From Lunularia cruciata (taxonomy: Eukaryota; Streptophyta; Marchantiopsida; Lunulariales; Lunulariaceae), in contig OX419761.1 in NCBI GenBank assembly GCA_948567375.1, positions 58,716,501-58,780,500 of the forward strand: a stretch of DNA of 64,000 nucleotides. Reading direction: 5' to 3'. A model generated the notes under the pieces. That model saw only the letters and a program-made list of their open reading frames with translations, was not told the origin of the DNA and ran no database searches. Within the stretch, counting starts at the first letter, position 1. Each line of letters starts with the position of its first letter. A program made the translations under genes and the position numbers. Below are positions 1 through 11,404 of the stretch, piece by piece.

Positions 1-868
1 CCCTAACTTAATACAAGTTTAGTCAGCACAGATTGGAATTCCATTTCATACCTATCTATTCAAACTTGTGAATGTGCAATCTCATTGCTTGTGTGTTTGA
101 GCATTTGACTTTGTTGTAGGGATGATGCTTGAGTACCTCCTATGTGTACCAATGTCAAATTTGTACCTTTTGAGTGTATCAATGTCAATATGATGTTTGT
201 TTTGTGATTGTTGAGTTGAGTAGTGTTGAGAAACTCAAAGTAGGAATGCAAGTGCTGACGTGCGAGCAAGCAATCAAGCTTGGGAGTTTTGAAGGGTGGG
301 GGCAACACATTGAGAGCCATGATGGTTGTGAGTATTGTAAATAATCACATGTAATAAAAAGCTTTGGGTATCATAGACCTATAGTATAGTGGTGAGGAGT
401 GTCTTTGAGAAGGGTAGAATGCTCTCTTTTGCACTATGGTATGCATTACACAGGTAACTACAAGGGAAAGACCTTTGGGGCTGATGACCAATATGATAGA
501 TTGAATCATCACCTTCATGAGCTTGTGAAGTGAGATATCATTTGTGAATGTGATTTAGTGGTTTTTTTGTTGTTGTGATGTGCCATAGAAGGGTACCCTA
601 CACTCTTTTGGGAATTGTCCTACCAAGAGGTTAACTACATAACAATAGCCAACTTGTGACAAAGCAACACTTTTGCTTCACTCCTAGCCAATTCCAAATT
701 GTATCCCCATGGGAAAAACCTATTATTACCAATTATACTACAAGTAAGTCAACATTGAGCTATCATAACTGCACAACCTAAAAGGACTCTTAATGATCAC
801 TTAGCACTGCAAGTGTTGTTCAATCCTCAAGCACTTGGAGTCATTCTACAACTCTCCAAGTTATTCTC
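1..868. other. No recognisable gene
   Basis: AT-rich sequence with repeated short phrases around the words gagtg and ttgagt. Open frames here (for example minus strand 60-320) are low in complexity and show no motif I recognise. It may be the outer part of the LTR-like block that follows. Confidence 0.4.
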
Positions 869-1140
869 ATTTCCTTCTTGACACAATTTTACTTGCCACC
901 TTCATACTTGGCCTTGTAGCTCATGTGGCCTCCAAACTCATTCTTTTGATTAGCATTTGGGATTTTCCTACATCACTCCTAGTGCTAAACATCCTACAAG
1001 TAGGCCTGCGAGTATGTAGGATTATCCTCATCACTCCGAGTGCTTCTCCCAATAATTATATCATTCCTTGTGGTTCTCTTAGCACTTAAGCCTAATATGA
1101 TCAACAAGAGAAGATTTTCAAGAAATAAGAGCACCACATG
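869..1140 (+). repeat. LTR-like direct repeat, left copy
   Basis: This block is matched by a diverged copy at about 5352-5579. The shared order of phrases is a tacatcactcc.agtgct block, a cacttctcccaataat-like block, and a closing aagaaat.aagcaccacatg. The spacing of about 4.5 kb suggests the two terminal repeats of an old LTR element. I cannot fix the exact ends, and no target-site duplication is visible. Confidence 0.45.
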
Positions 1141-1189
1141 TAGTCACCATAGCAAAAGCAAGCCTTTGTAGTAATGAAGACCAAATTGG

Positions 1190-1820
1190 TGCTTGCATGA
1201 TAGGTGAAGCACCTATCATGCAAGCCCTTGATTGGGATATATTGTTTCATGTACATGTAGATACATCATTAGTAGGAATAGGAGTAGTCTTAGTCAGAAA
1301 GATATTAACAAGAAGGATTTTGAATTCATTTTGCAAGTATAGCTATCAGATGTGGAATAAAAGTACACCACTACTGAAAGAGAGGCACTTAGAAGGATGT
1401 ATGCATGTAATAAAGTTCATCACTACTAACAAGGTTATGAGTTTGTGTTTGATGAAGATCATTTTACACTACAAAACCTTATAACAACGGCAGACCTTTT
1501 GGGGCACATTGCAAGGTGGATACTCCTCTAGCATGAATTCCCTTACATTGTGCAAGTCTGGAAAGGAGTACAACACGACAATGCTGATTTTCTGTATAGG
1601 CTAAAACCTGAAGATCAAACTAAGGTTCTCAGAGGAGAATCAATACATAAGAATGTTGGAGTGCCCTAAAGGCATTGATCTGGAGCAATGTGTAGCATTC
1701 TTGCACAAGATAAGGCCATACCAAATCAAGGGGAACATATTGTTCAAGTTGGGAGCTGACAAAGTACTTTGGTGCTATTTAGAAGCCTCAAAAGTCAGAG
1801 GTAAGTGTTACACATGAGAT
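1190..1820 (+). pseudogene. Ty3/gypsy RNase H - integrase N-terminus relic
   Basis: The frame from 1197 reads through an RNase H-like stretch with a motif of the type FHVHVDTSLVGIGVVL, where family members carry a catalytic Asp in a VDAS-like context. It continues past a stop at about 1482 to a second recognisable stretch, NADFLYRL, the usual link between RNase H and integrase, and then in a shifted frame (about 1660-1818) to a zinc-binding-region lead-in resembling gypsy integrases. Gag, protease, RT and the integrase core are missing. The LTR-like repeat lies immediately upstream, so an internal deletion has brought LTR and RNase H together. Confidence 0.7.
1191..1225. repeat. Perfect short-loop inverted repeat
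   Basis: Arms of 16 bp (gcttgcatgataggtg and its exact complement) are separated by a 3-bp loop, aag. The right arm lies in the gypsy RNase H reading frame, so the left arm is the probable copied strand. It sits exactly where the LTR-like block meets internal coding sequence, as if made during repair of a deletion. Confidence 0.9.
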
Positions 1821-2592
1821 AACTCAGTGTTGACATACTTATGTGTTTAGTCAATAAGAACACTTTATCATCACCTAATCATCTTTAGAATGATTAGGCT
1901 ACTACATGTATCAAAGGAGATATCAAACCCTGCCTAATTTATTTTTTATGTACAATCCCGAGTATCTATACAAACTTGAGGACCCTCATTTTTGGGTATA
2001 CAACTTTGAGTGCAGTACCATTTGATGGCACTCATCCTCAACTCTTTACAACTCCAAGTGCCAACCAACTTTGAGGGTACTCCTCTAAAATACACGTAAT
2101 GTTGAGTGTAGGTAGGATTGGCCTACTTAGAGTGCTCCACTATTGTACAACTCTGAGTACTTAATCCTTTCTAAAGAGTGCTTGTCTAACTAACAGACTG
2201 CCTTTTAGGAAGTGCCGTGGTACTCACTTTTTTTGCTCTTGGCAATTTTTAGGTTAGAGAGTGATATTTGGAGTAGTAAAGAAGGTTAGATGTACAAAAT
2301 TGGTGGATTTGGATCCAAAGTAGGAAATCTGATACACCCTAAGGAAGTCACTTTGTATTGGAGTGAAATGGACTTTTCTTAGACTTAGAAAGATGGAAGA
2401 TGCACATTGAGGATAGTTTACATTGGGTTGAAGACACCCAATCCAATGATCTTCAACTGCAAAATTGAATTGGGCAATACAAACCAAGAAAGGATGCCCA
2501 TTGTGAATGACTACCTCATGTGAGGCTACATTCAAAAGTGATATGAGTTAACATGCATTATGCATGATTTTTGACTGAGTTTTGACTAAAGA
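1821..2592. other. No recognisable gene
   Basis: The part from 1960 to 2200 repeats short phrases built on acaactctgagt/actccaagtgc and resembles the LTR-like block at 869-1140, perhaps a rearranged piece of it. From 2250 to 2540 there is an unrecognised minus-strand open frame of 93 codons. Nothing else is supported. Confidence 0.35.
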
Positions 2593-4960
2593 ATGACTAC
2601 AACTCAAAGAAGTATAAAATCAAGACTTGGCAAAGGGAATTTTGCAATGTTGAATCAAGTTCACTTGTTAATTCATGTAGGCCGGTGGATTGCAGTAGAG
2701 TTGGAGGCCAGGTCCTCAAGTTTTTGTGTGCAAATCCGAGTGAGGAAGAGCAAGTCAAGATGGCTTGCAAGAGGAGTTGCCAAGTTTTTGCCATCTCAAT
2801 CAAAAATCTTGTCAATCAGAGAGTAGATATAATAGCAAGATTCAAAGTATTGTGCCAACTCCAAATTACGTTCCTTGCATGGAACTGGAATATGAGTTTT
2901 CTAGGGTTCATGACTGAGATATTTGCAAGTAATTCTGAGGATGGTCCAAGTGCGGAGGGTAAGAGATGAAACCCAACATGTTGGACTGAAGCTGATTGGA
3001 GGTTGGTGTTGGGGAATGATGCAAGAGAGCACATAGGGATTATCTTCAATAGGAAGTGTGATGCCTTGGAGAAAATGAAGGAGTTGAAGCCATCGTTCAA
3101 TGAGCCCAAGAAGAAGAACAAGTACAAGGTAGATAACTATGTGGATCTTGTGAGGCAAAGTATCATTGTAGCAATGATGGTGATGATGAAGCCGGAGCAC
3201 ACCACATATGTGATGAAGCAACAAGTTGTGTTCTTCCATATGTTGTTTGTAGGAGTGAGGGTGAATTGGGCAGGTTGTCTTTACTGACAGACAAAGTAGA
3301 TGGTGGGGCAATGGAGAATGGATCCACTATTGCATTACTTCATGCCATTTGCGGCTCATTTTTATTTAGGTATGAACTTGTTCATCGTGGAAGAATGGCA
3401 GAGTATGGTGTCTCACTTTCATTGGATTTACAACAAGTCACGAATCCAAAAGAAATGTGTTACATGGCGGAGGTGAGGAGAATGACCTCTACTTCACCAG
3501 AAAGGGACAAGAGAAGGTGATGTAAGCACCAGTTCCAAAGCCAAAGAAGTGAACCCAACCCGAGGATATTGTGTCCCTTGCAAAGAGGAGGACAATTAGA
3601 AGATTGAACCCGAGCTGAGCCATAGTAGTGGTGGACTTGTCCTCAAGTGCAGACGATGAAGAAATTGAGTCAAATTTGGAATCAGAGGAGGAAGAGCTTA
3701 CCCTCAAGGATCAGGAGTTGAGCAGTGCAAGTGTAGTCAACCCCAAAGTACAACAAGATGTTGGGTGAGCTGATGATAGCAAATTGGATTGGGAGTTCCA
3801 CAAAGAAATCAAGTGGATAGAAGGCGGTGATATTTCTTGCATGGCCTTGCCAGACGTTGATATTCTGGAAGAGCAGGAAGCAGAACCAAGAATGGTGTTC
3901 TAGCATGGAACTCAATCATGGTGCAATACAAAGATGAGTCATGTTAGGCTGAGTGAACCAAAGGAGGAGAGCTCTGAAGGAATTAGACTGGCCATAAGGA
4001 AATGATGACTATTGACCAAAGTATAGACAACTGTGTCTGAAGAAGAAGGAGGATTGGAGGACAAGAAGTTTTAGCGAGTGAATAACTTGTCCAATGTGGT
4101 GTGTCCCTTGTTGGTATACATGCAAGAGAGGATGCAAGAGGTAGAGGTAGAGCATCCAGAGGTGAGGAACAAATTGCAGATGGTAAAGGGCCTGACTATG
4201 GAGGCAAATCAGTTGAAGGCGATGCTAATGAAAGTTCAATATGAAGCTGAAGTTCTTCAGGTTGACATGGTTGTCCAACAACAAAGTCTTGCTGATCTGC
4301 AGAGGAGTTATGACCAGTGTGGAATTTACTTGGAGTGAAAGAAGGAAGAACTTCTAGAGCAAAATGAAGCTCTATAGAAGATGAAGGATTAGTTGGAGGG
4401 AGTGCAAACCAGTATATTCCACCATACCGCCCAAATCCAAATGCAAGAACAGATAATGGTAGAATTGAGATGAGTAGCTTCACAGAAGGATAGGGATTGG
4501 TAGAAGGAGATGGCCAACCAAGCCAGGGAACCACAACACCTCCATGACCTTGTCCAGCACTCCACAGCTCAAGTACCCAAGGTAGAAGAAGAAAAGAAGG
4601 AGATGGAGGAGAGACATTTGATAGAACTACAGAAAATTTGTATGTTGTTGGTAGAGGAGGTAACCCAATGGGAGGCACTCTCAATGAAGGAGGGTTCGGA
4701 TGTGCCTCAATGTTTCAAGGAAATGCTAATCACTAGAGCCAAGGTAGGATTAGTAGAGGCATACTTGCATGAGTTAAAGTTTTTGGTGCAAGAGACGAGG
4801 AGGAAGAAAGCAAAGGAGGAGGATTTGAATAAATTGCTTATTTGTCTTAGGAACAGAGTAGATATGAAGATGATAGAAGTAGTAGATAATATTTGCCTTA
4901 TATTAGAATTAGTTAAAAAAATGCAGATAGTCTTGCCACTACTCTTAGTGAGAAGATAGT
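2593..4960 (+). pseudogene. Long unrecognised coding relic with coiled-coil C-terminal half
   Basis: A chain of overlapping plus-strand frames (2685-2969, 3003-3287, then shifted frames to about 3760, and 4078-4338, 4510-4959) reads as one decayed protein of roughly 750 codons. The first half has hydrophobic, globular-looking sequence (for example FNRKCDALEKMKELKPSF near 3045-3100 and WNMSFLGFMTEIF near 2890). The second half, from 4078, is Glu/Lys/Gln-rich with heptad-like spacing typical of coiled coil. I do not recognise the family. Its place between a gypsy integrase relic and the right LTR-like repeat would fit the extra 3' ORF carried by some Tat-lineage gypsy elements, but this is inference. 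A host gene fragment is the alternative. Confidence 0.45.
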
Positions 4961-5351
4961 GAGCCCATCCAAAGTAGCTTAGATCGGAGTGCAGGTGGAC
5001 TAGACTGAGTTACCCAAGTCATCTGAGAAAGTTAGAATAGGAAAAGAGGATACGTTATGATTCAAATTTAAATTTAAGTTATGATGTTACGCTAAGAATG
5101 ATTTAAATTTTTGTATAGATTGATGAGGAGGAGATAGTAGTAAAATTAGATGATGAACCCAAAGTGTAGGAGCACTTGTAGTTAACTCATACTTTGATTG
5201 CATGTAGAGATGAAGAAGCCAAAGTAGAAGTAGCACTTGGATTGGATTGAGTCAATAACAGTTACAGATATGAAGTAGTAGTTTTGTAAGTAGAGTCACT
5301 TTGTATCTGCAAGATAGGAGTAGGCAGTTGTGCAAGTGCTTCTCGGTCTTC

Positions 5352-5579
5352 TATGTGACATAGCTTTGCTTACCTTGTGTAACTTGACCATAGAGCTCAT
5401 AGGACGTCCAAATTACTTCTTCCTTTCAGCACATGGGATTATCTTACATCACTCCAAGTGCTTATCCCACTATATTGCCAGGTCACACTTCCAAGCACCT
5501 CTCTTTTGAGTCACTTCTCCCAATAATCGTATTATTATTATCAATACAAGCAAATTTTGAAGAAATGAAGCACCACATG
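5352..5579 (+). repeat. LTR-like direct repeat, right copy
   Basis: This is the diverged partner of 869-1140, ending in the same gcaccacatg. Sequence beyond 5580 changes character and contains CG dinucleotides, which supports this as the right edge of the element. Confidence 0.45.
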
Positions 5580-5882
5580 AACCCTCCGGAAGTTCATCTT
5601 GTCGCACGTGCCCTGGTATACGTCGTCCATAATTCCTCCAATTGGTTTGGAACAAACCTAATCAACGAAAGATACGAATTGGAAAGGAGTACATTAAGCA
5701 TCACAGAATAGAAATAGCTAACTTATCTGGAACATTATGGCTTATCAAGGATGAAAAAGGATATATAGCAAAGGAAGCTGATTGCGGAATCTATGACGGT
5801 AATTTCTTTTAGTACGTAGAGAAGGCTTGAACACGTAGACTTGAAGAGAAGGGTCGCAATCAAGAACAAACTGGTGTAAGTG

Positions 5883-6009
5883 GATAACATTTAGCTAGAG
5901 AAGAATTAGAGTGACAGCGCGGGTCGTTGATGTCGTTTATGTAGAACAAGATTTAGCAAACTTTAAGGCTTTGGTCCATATCTGTGAAGATGGGTGAATG
6001 ATTTATTAT
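5883..6009. repeat. Direct repeat flanking the zinc-finger island, left copy
   Basis: About 127 bp matched at 8656-8783. Both copies share gcagcgcgggtcgttgat and aaactttaaggcttt and stay alignable with scattered substitutions. They bracket the zinc-finger pseudogene at a spacing of 2.77 kb, which suggests an old tandem duplication unit or the terminal repeats of an element that carried the gene. Confidence 0.75.
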
Positions 6010-6271
6010 TGGTGGTCTTCACATCAGGGGCCCAAGGTACATTCAAGTGTACAGGCGTAATCATGGCGTCCCACTTGGTAATAACGACATGGCATTCCTT
6101 ATAATTGCTTGATGACAGCTCTGGCTGTTTGTAGCTAAGCACTTGCGCGTACAATTTCCCCGTCCTTATGGCCAAATCGGCCATGTCCAAGAGCTGAAAT
6201 TTGCGTGGCTGCTGTATCTGTGGCCACAGTCGATATCTTTTAAACAGGCAATATCCTATTTCAGGAGTCAT
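5963..6271 (-). CDS. Hypothetical ORF, 102 codons
   Basis: An open minus-strand frame with balanced composition (residues such as GYCLFKRYRLWPQ and VPWAPDVKTTN) in a CG-containing island. I recognise no domain or motif, and no intron signals were verified. It overlaps the 5883-6009 repeat, and the repeat partner near 8.7 kb does not keep the frame. It could be an exon of a host gene or chance. Confidence 0.2.
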   Translation of the reverse strand: MTPEIGYCLFKRYRLWPQIQQPRKFQLLDMADLAIRTGKLYAQVLSYKQPELSSSNYKECHVVITKWDAMITPVHLNVPWAPDVKTTNNKSFTHLHRYGPKP

Positions 6272-6620
6272 TGAGAACTACGGAACTGCACAGAATTCGA
6301 AAATTTTGCAAGGCAAGCTGCATACGAAGCACGTTTTCCAGTGTCCCCTAGGAAAGTGAGTACATTCGCTGGGAGCTGGACACTGAGCCTTGCTCAAGAT
6401 ATGTAAGTTTCACATTCTGAGATCCGACTGTCCAGGTTTTCGAGATTCGCATCGTGAGTCTACTAATGTCAGGGGTTATTAGACCAAATGCAAGAACCCG
6501 AGTCGTTGATGTGTGAAATGAATGTGACTGGGTTTTCATCTTCCAGAACAGCTTACTTCCGATAACTCAAGTTTACTGCCGGTACCTGCCGGGATATTGA
6601 GAAAAGGAAACAAAAGCCCA

Positions 6621-6920
6621 CAGGAAAGATGACCAAATGTAAAGAACAACTAGGTTGATTGCACATTGGAGGATTTAGATACTAATAATGATATACGAAA
6701 ATTACCGCCTGTTAGATCCGCAGGATAGATGATCAAATGTAAAGAACAACTAGGCCGATAGTACATTGGTGGATTTAGATACTGATAATGATCTAGTTAA
6801 ATTACCGCCTGTTTGATGTGCAGGATAGCTGACCAAATGTAAAGAACAACGAGGTTGATGGCACATCGGAGGATTTAGATACTGATAATGATAGACTTAA
6901 ATCATCGTCTGTTTGATCGT
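6621..6920. repeat. Three tandem 100-bp repeats
   Basis: Units start at 6621, 6721 and 6821, each beginning cagga.agatga.c-like and containing aaatgtaaagaacaac and ggatttagatact.ataatgat. The unit is exactly 100 bp in all three copies, with point differences but no length change. The array ends about 255 bp upstream of the zinc-finger start codon. Confidence 0.95.
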
Positions 6921-7174
6921 CTCAACAGCAGCGTGTTCCCGTCAGAGTGTTGCACGCTAGACTCCGCTGGGCGATATCATTCACACACTTAACACTAGTT
7001 GATACGTTTATACTTCCAAGTGAATCCCGTCATTGCTAAACTCGTTAATCGAGCACTTGGGTTTCTCTAGTGATGCTAGTTAAGCGCTCCCTTCACTCCG
7101 GATCCTCTTGAGCGGGATCCCGTCCCCTCTAGCTTCTTCTTCGTTGTTGACCTTGCAGACTTCTCGACTGCAGA

Positions 7175-7801
7175 ATGGATCAGGATGGCATTGAAGTAAC
7201 ACCGATTGCTTTAATACTAAACCGCAGACCTTACAAGTGCGATTTCCCCCAGTGTGAGAAAACGTTCAAAGATCTGCAGACCATGAGAATACATGGTAAA
7301 ACCCACAGGGCATCTGTAATCACAACAAATGCCCACTTGCTCACAGTTTCCGCTGGATCTGCTAGGTCTGGAGTGCTCAGCAACAAGAAAGTTCCAGCAA
7401 AATGCCCTGTTTGCATGCGTGTGTGCGTGGATCTCTACGAATTGAGGAGACACTTCGGTCGCTAACACTCAGTGGGGACGAAACAATATGCATCTGAGAA
7501 CTGCCCCAAACGATATTATGTCCAGACGGATTTGAAGGAGCACGCAAAGGGGTGCGGGAGACCATTCGTGTGCGAGTGCAGATACAAGTTCAGTTACAAG
7601 TGCAACCTCGAACAACACAAGCAGCATTGCAAACGAGTGAGCTGTGGAGAAGATCTAGATAGATCGTCTACCACCGCTCAACAGCCGAGTGATGATCTGA
7701 TGATCCCTCCACAGATAAACTCAGAAGAGACAAACTCGAAGACTTTGAAGTCTGGACGAATATCCTTTTCGAAGTCTTTGTTAATTCTTTTGGATAGCTA
7801 A
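7175..7801 (+). pseudogene. C2H2 zinc-finger protein pseudogene (four fingers, IDD/STOP1-like arrangement)
   Basis: Single frame from ATG at 7175. Finger 1 is C22-x4-C27-x12-H40-x3-H44. Finger 2 is C77-x2-C80-x12-H93-x4-H98. Finger 3 (DLKEHAKGCG) and finger 4 (FVCECRYKFSYKCNLEQH) follow, in the order and with the CCHC-type endings seen in plant IDD and STOP1 nuclear transcription regulators. A TAA at 7463-7465 interrupts finger 2 between H93 and H98; the next codons continue the same frame to the stop at 7799-7801. The first Cys of finger 3 appears to be Ser. A Ser/Thr-rich tail follows finger 4. About 209 codons would be short for IDD or STOP1 proteins, so this may be a single exon or a separate subfamily. 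A 100-bp triple repeat lies upstream and direct repeats bracket the locus. DNA binding is inferred from the family. The stop plus the lost Cys argue for a dead copy. Confidence 0.85.
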
Positions 7802-8655
7802 GTTCGATTCGATGTGATATAAGATACCTTAGTCACATGTTCAACTTGTATGAACTAGCTTCCTTTGACAGGTCTACGATGTATTACAGTGCCGTTACAG
7901 TTGAGTAATGTGAAATTAAACCTTCAAGAACATATATGTTATTATCAAGCCCAATGCACGATGTCTCGTCTGTGGTTAGTCGCTTCAAGTTCTTCGTGTG
8001 GTTTTGTTGCTTCCAGTTTTCCGTGGTACGGCGGGGAGACTTCGCGATAAACCGCAGCCATGATTTAGACTGTCTGCCCCTTAAAAGTTTCAACTGGTTG
8101 GATGGAACTGGACAGGGCAAATCGAAGCCTTGCCTTTGATTTTGTACAGGAAACTTTTACCTTGAGGATCTCGTCGAGTGGTCCAATTGCCGTTCTTTCT
8201 GGGTACTTCTTAGTCCTATTTATGTACTCAAGACGGGATCTGAGTACTCCAACAATTAATCCTACTAGAAATCGAGAATCTAGAGACTGATACAGTGTTC
8301 AAGTGAGAGAAAAAAATTCTTAGAGCATACAACTTCTTTGGGGAGTTATTTGAAGTAGAAGTTCTTTCGAAATGATTTGTCCTGAACACATCACTTGAAC
8401 GGACGGTTCCTGCAGCTGAAGTAATCTGCTCCATCTCTAAGCAAACTATGGTCTCTGCAGATCACCATTTTCTGCGGCACAGTAAGTTACACATGCAATG
8501 ACAGCTCGACATCGTACTGAAAGGGCAAGGCCTCAGTACCCTTGGTATTTTGAAAATGAGATAACCCAAGGTGGGAGAAAAGGGGCCTCTTTCTGTAAGT
8601 AAAACTATCGCTGTCGAGTGTCCACCGGTGTGGCCGCCATTAAGAAGAAACTGAT
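7802..8655. other. Flank of the zinc-finger pseudogene, no recognisable gene
   Basis: CG-containing sequence with several short overlapping frames on both strands, none over 80 codons and none with motifs. It may hold decayed 3' untranslated sequence of the zinc-finger gene. Confidence 0.35.
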
Positions 8656-8783
8656 GTAACACTTAACTAGCGAAGAAGTAGAGTGGCAGCGCGGGTCGTT
8701 GATATCATTTGTTTAGAATAATATTTAGGAAACTTTAAGGCTTTGTTGCATATCTAGCAAGTGTGAATAGTGTACTATATATT
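8656..8783. repeat. Direct repeat flanking the zinc-finger island, right copy
   Basis: Partner of 5883-6009 in the same orientation. Homology fades after about 8783, so only this block is shared. Confidence 0.75.
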
Positions 8784-10480
8784 GGCAGTATGGTTGTAAC
8801 GTAGTATATTGTGTTGATTATATTCGAATGTAGTTGAAACTGATTCTGATTTCGAGGATTGACTCTTATGGAAATTGTCACTAACAATTATAACTTCGCT
8901 CAAATGAACAGAATAACTAAAAGAACCAGACAAGCTAAAGTTGAGTACACAACTAGATGCTGTTCGAGTAAACGTTGTAGTCATAGGTAGACAAACTGGA
9001 ATTGTTGACGGTCTTTACCCCGGTTCAGATATGTCTTGGAACCTCAAAAAGAATCAGAAACAGAAGTCACTTGATTTTATACCTCTGAAGAATCCTAATC
9101 TGATAGTCTTTGGCTATCTCGCAGTTTCTACATGGCACTTCTAAGTTGATAAAACCTTACTTTTGCCTTCACGATCTAGACAAGACTGCTTCCAAATCTC
9201 ACATATACAGTAGACTCATGGAATGTGGAAAACTTAACATCTTCGGTACATGAATTTCAAAGATATGGTATCCCGAGAATCTAGCTTTGTTTTGTGCATC
9301 CTCTAGAGACCCAAGGCCATGTATAAAATGAAAATTTGTTTATAGAATCTGAGTCCAAAACTGAATTAATAAGTAACATATACAAAGAGGACTCTATGCA
9401 AAGTCCTCGAAGGATAAGGAGAGTTTTCTACAAGGAGTGAAACTTGAAATCTTGCCTCCAATTTCCACTATCAAAGGCTCACAACAAAATTTATGACAAT
9501 CCAGTGTTGAAGTATTAATAGTATAATCTGTAAGAACAAGTTTCACACAAGGATATGGTTTGGAAATGTCTAGAATTGAAGAGGAAGAGTGACCTTGTCA
9601 AAATTGTCTATTATTACATGCTTAACCTAGTGCGCAAAAACCTTTCAAAGAAGAGGGTAGTGTCACCCACAGTGGCACACTATAAAAAAGCTATGACAAC
9701 CAAATCACATTCACTTAAGTTAAGATACTCCAAAAGGTGATGGTTCAGTTTATTTCAATGGTCAATTGCCCCAAAGTTCTCTCCCTTGCAGTTACCTATG
9801 TTGTGCATACTACAATGTCAGTGAGACTGTTCTACCCTTCCCAAAAGAAGTTCCCACCACTATATTGCATGTTCATGATGTATTGGACTTTTTGTTGTAC
9901 CTGATAATGTATGATACTCACAATCCTCATGACTACTCAACACATGGCCCCAAGTCTCCAGAGCTCCATTTATGCCCGAATGCCTTCCTACACTCCAACA
10001 CTTGCATTCTGACTTTGGTTTCCTCACCAATACTTGGTCAAGAAATCTCAAAATAGGACCCGATTTGCATACACACAAGCAATTAGATTGAGCATGCAAA
10101 AATTGGAAAAAAAGATGTGATTTAGAATTTTGCAACTGAACCTATATTAGGTTGGGGTGATTCCTCTCATCCCTTTTACTACAAACATATGGGGTGCATC
10201 CATGGTTGTGCAATGCCACAATGCCCCAATTAACTCTAAACCAATTAAGGTTAACTGTAATATAACTACCTTATCATTCTAATTGAATGCTATGATAGTG
10301 CACCTACAAGAGATGCTTTTTTGTACACTCTACCAGTCATATGACTCCAGCTAGGCATCAGGAGAATGGTCCCAATGACATGGCACTCCAAAAATGTAAT
10401 ACTATGCACTTGTAGTATTGCACATATAGTCTATACAAATGTTGTGACTTGGGAGTGGTACCACTTCAATAAATGGTGAT
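8784..10480. other. No recognisable gene
   Basis: Short frames only, the longest about 96 codons at 9766-10056, with no motif. Composition changes near 9.2-9.4 kb from CG-containing to CG-poor AT-rich sequence, which may mark the edge of the host island. Confidence 0.35.
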
Positions 10481-10690
10481 CCAAACTTGATGACATCCCA
10501 CCTTGATGATGCTTGACACCAATGGTCTCCCAACACAATGATGTCTGACTCCAATGATCACCCACCATGATGATGTCTAAATCTGATGATCATGATGCTA
10601 TATACATATGTATATGGTCTCCCAACATGATGATGTTTGACTCCAATGATCATGATGCTATATACATATGTACATATCCACAACTATATA
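10481..10690. repeat. Irregular gatgatgtct/ccaatgatca repeat block
   Basis: Phrases of the type ctcccaac.tgatgatgt.tgactccaatgatca recur four times. The last two are followed by identical gatgctatatacatatgta. It reads as a decayed minisatellite. Confidence 0.75.
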
Positions 10691-10699
10691 ATGGTCCCA

Positions 10700-11400
10700 A
10701 ATATGTTGATCCACTTTCACCTTTACACCTTCACATAAACTTGTTGGTCATTATCAACATTAAGTTCTTGGTGGATATTAGCCAGGATATCCTTGAACTT
10801 GGATTCAATATGCTTTTGCAATTGGTCAACCAACTTGGCTAATTGCTTTTTGGAATAGAACCTTCATCTGCTCCCCATCCAAGGTATCCAAGATGGATTG
10901 TTGCTCCATCTCTACTTTCTGCCTGACTTGCATACCAAGGATTTGTTCCTTTTCCTTATGGTAATTGACAATAGTGGTTTACTCAATGATGCAAGTTTGT
11001 GCATTCTTCAATGCAAGTTTGGTCCGAGTGTCGTAGGTAAGTTTTTCCTTGGCATCCTAGATATGGAGAACCTTTAGTTATCACTTAATGGATGCTACTT
11101 CTTCATCCCAATCATTTGTTCCTTGTGCTTCTCATTTATCTCCTCAACATATCACTTGGACCTCCCTCTGATGGTTAGCAAATTTGTGGCCAATTGGAAA
11201 ATCCATTGTCATGATCTAGCCACCTCTCCTTTCATCATGGCTATTTCCTTCTCTTGGGTGCTAAATTTCTCCTCTTGTACTTTCTTGTAAGTGAAAAATA
11301 CCTACTCCCATTGGGATGCACTTATCTTTAGTACCATGACCTTGGCCTTGATATTGCATAGCTCCTCCTTGTATTTCTCCAACAACAAATTGGAAGGAAA
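10700..11400 (-). pseudogene. Coiled-coil protein relic
   Basis: Read on the minus strand, 11400 to about 10700 gives Glu/Lys/Gln-rich sequence in shifting frames (for example EEKFSTQEKEIAMMKGEV near 11200-11270, and VRQKVEMEQQSILDTLDGEQ near 10870-10930). This is typical of a long coiled coil. It resembles in character the C-terminal half of the relic at 2593-4960, but I could not align the two, so a shared family is only a guess. It abuts a plus-strand copia fragment at about 11405. Confidence 0.4.
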
Positions 11401-11404
11401 GTGA

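Larger units (their letters stand above)
830..5579 (+). mobile_element. Possible degraded gypsy-type LTR element
   Basis: This is the inferred unit: left LTR-like repeat, hairpin, RNase H/integrase relic, long coiled-coil ORF relic, right LTR-like repeat. All coding parts read on the plus strand. Gag, protease and RT are absent, and no PBS or target duplication was found, so the unit is a hypothesis. Confidence 0.35.

Noticed and set aside
2597-2815. Minus-strand frames opposite 2593-3300
   Set aside because: They mirror the plus-strand coding relic and have no motif.
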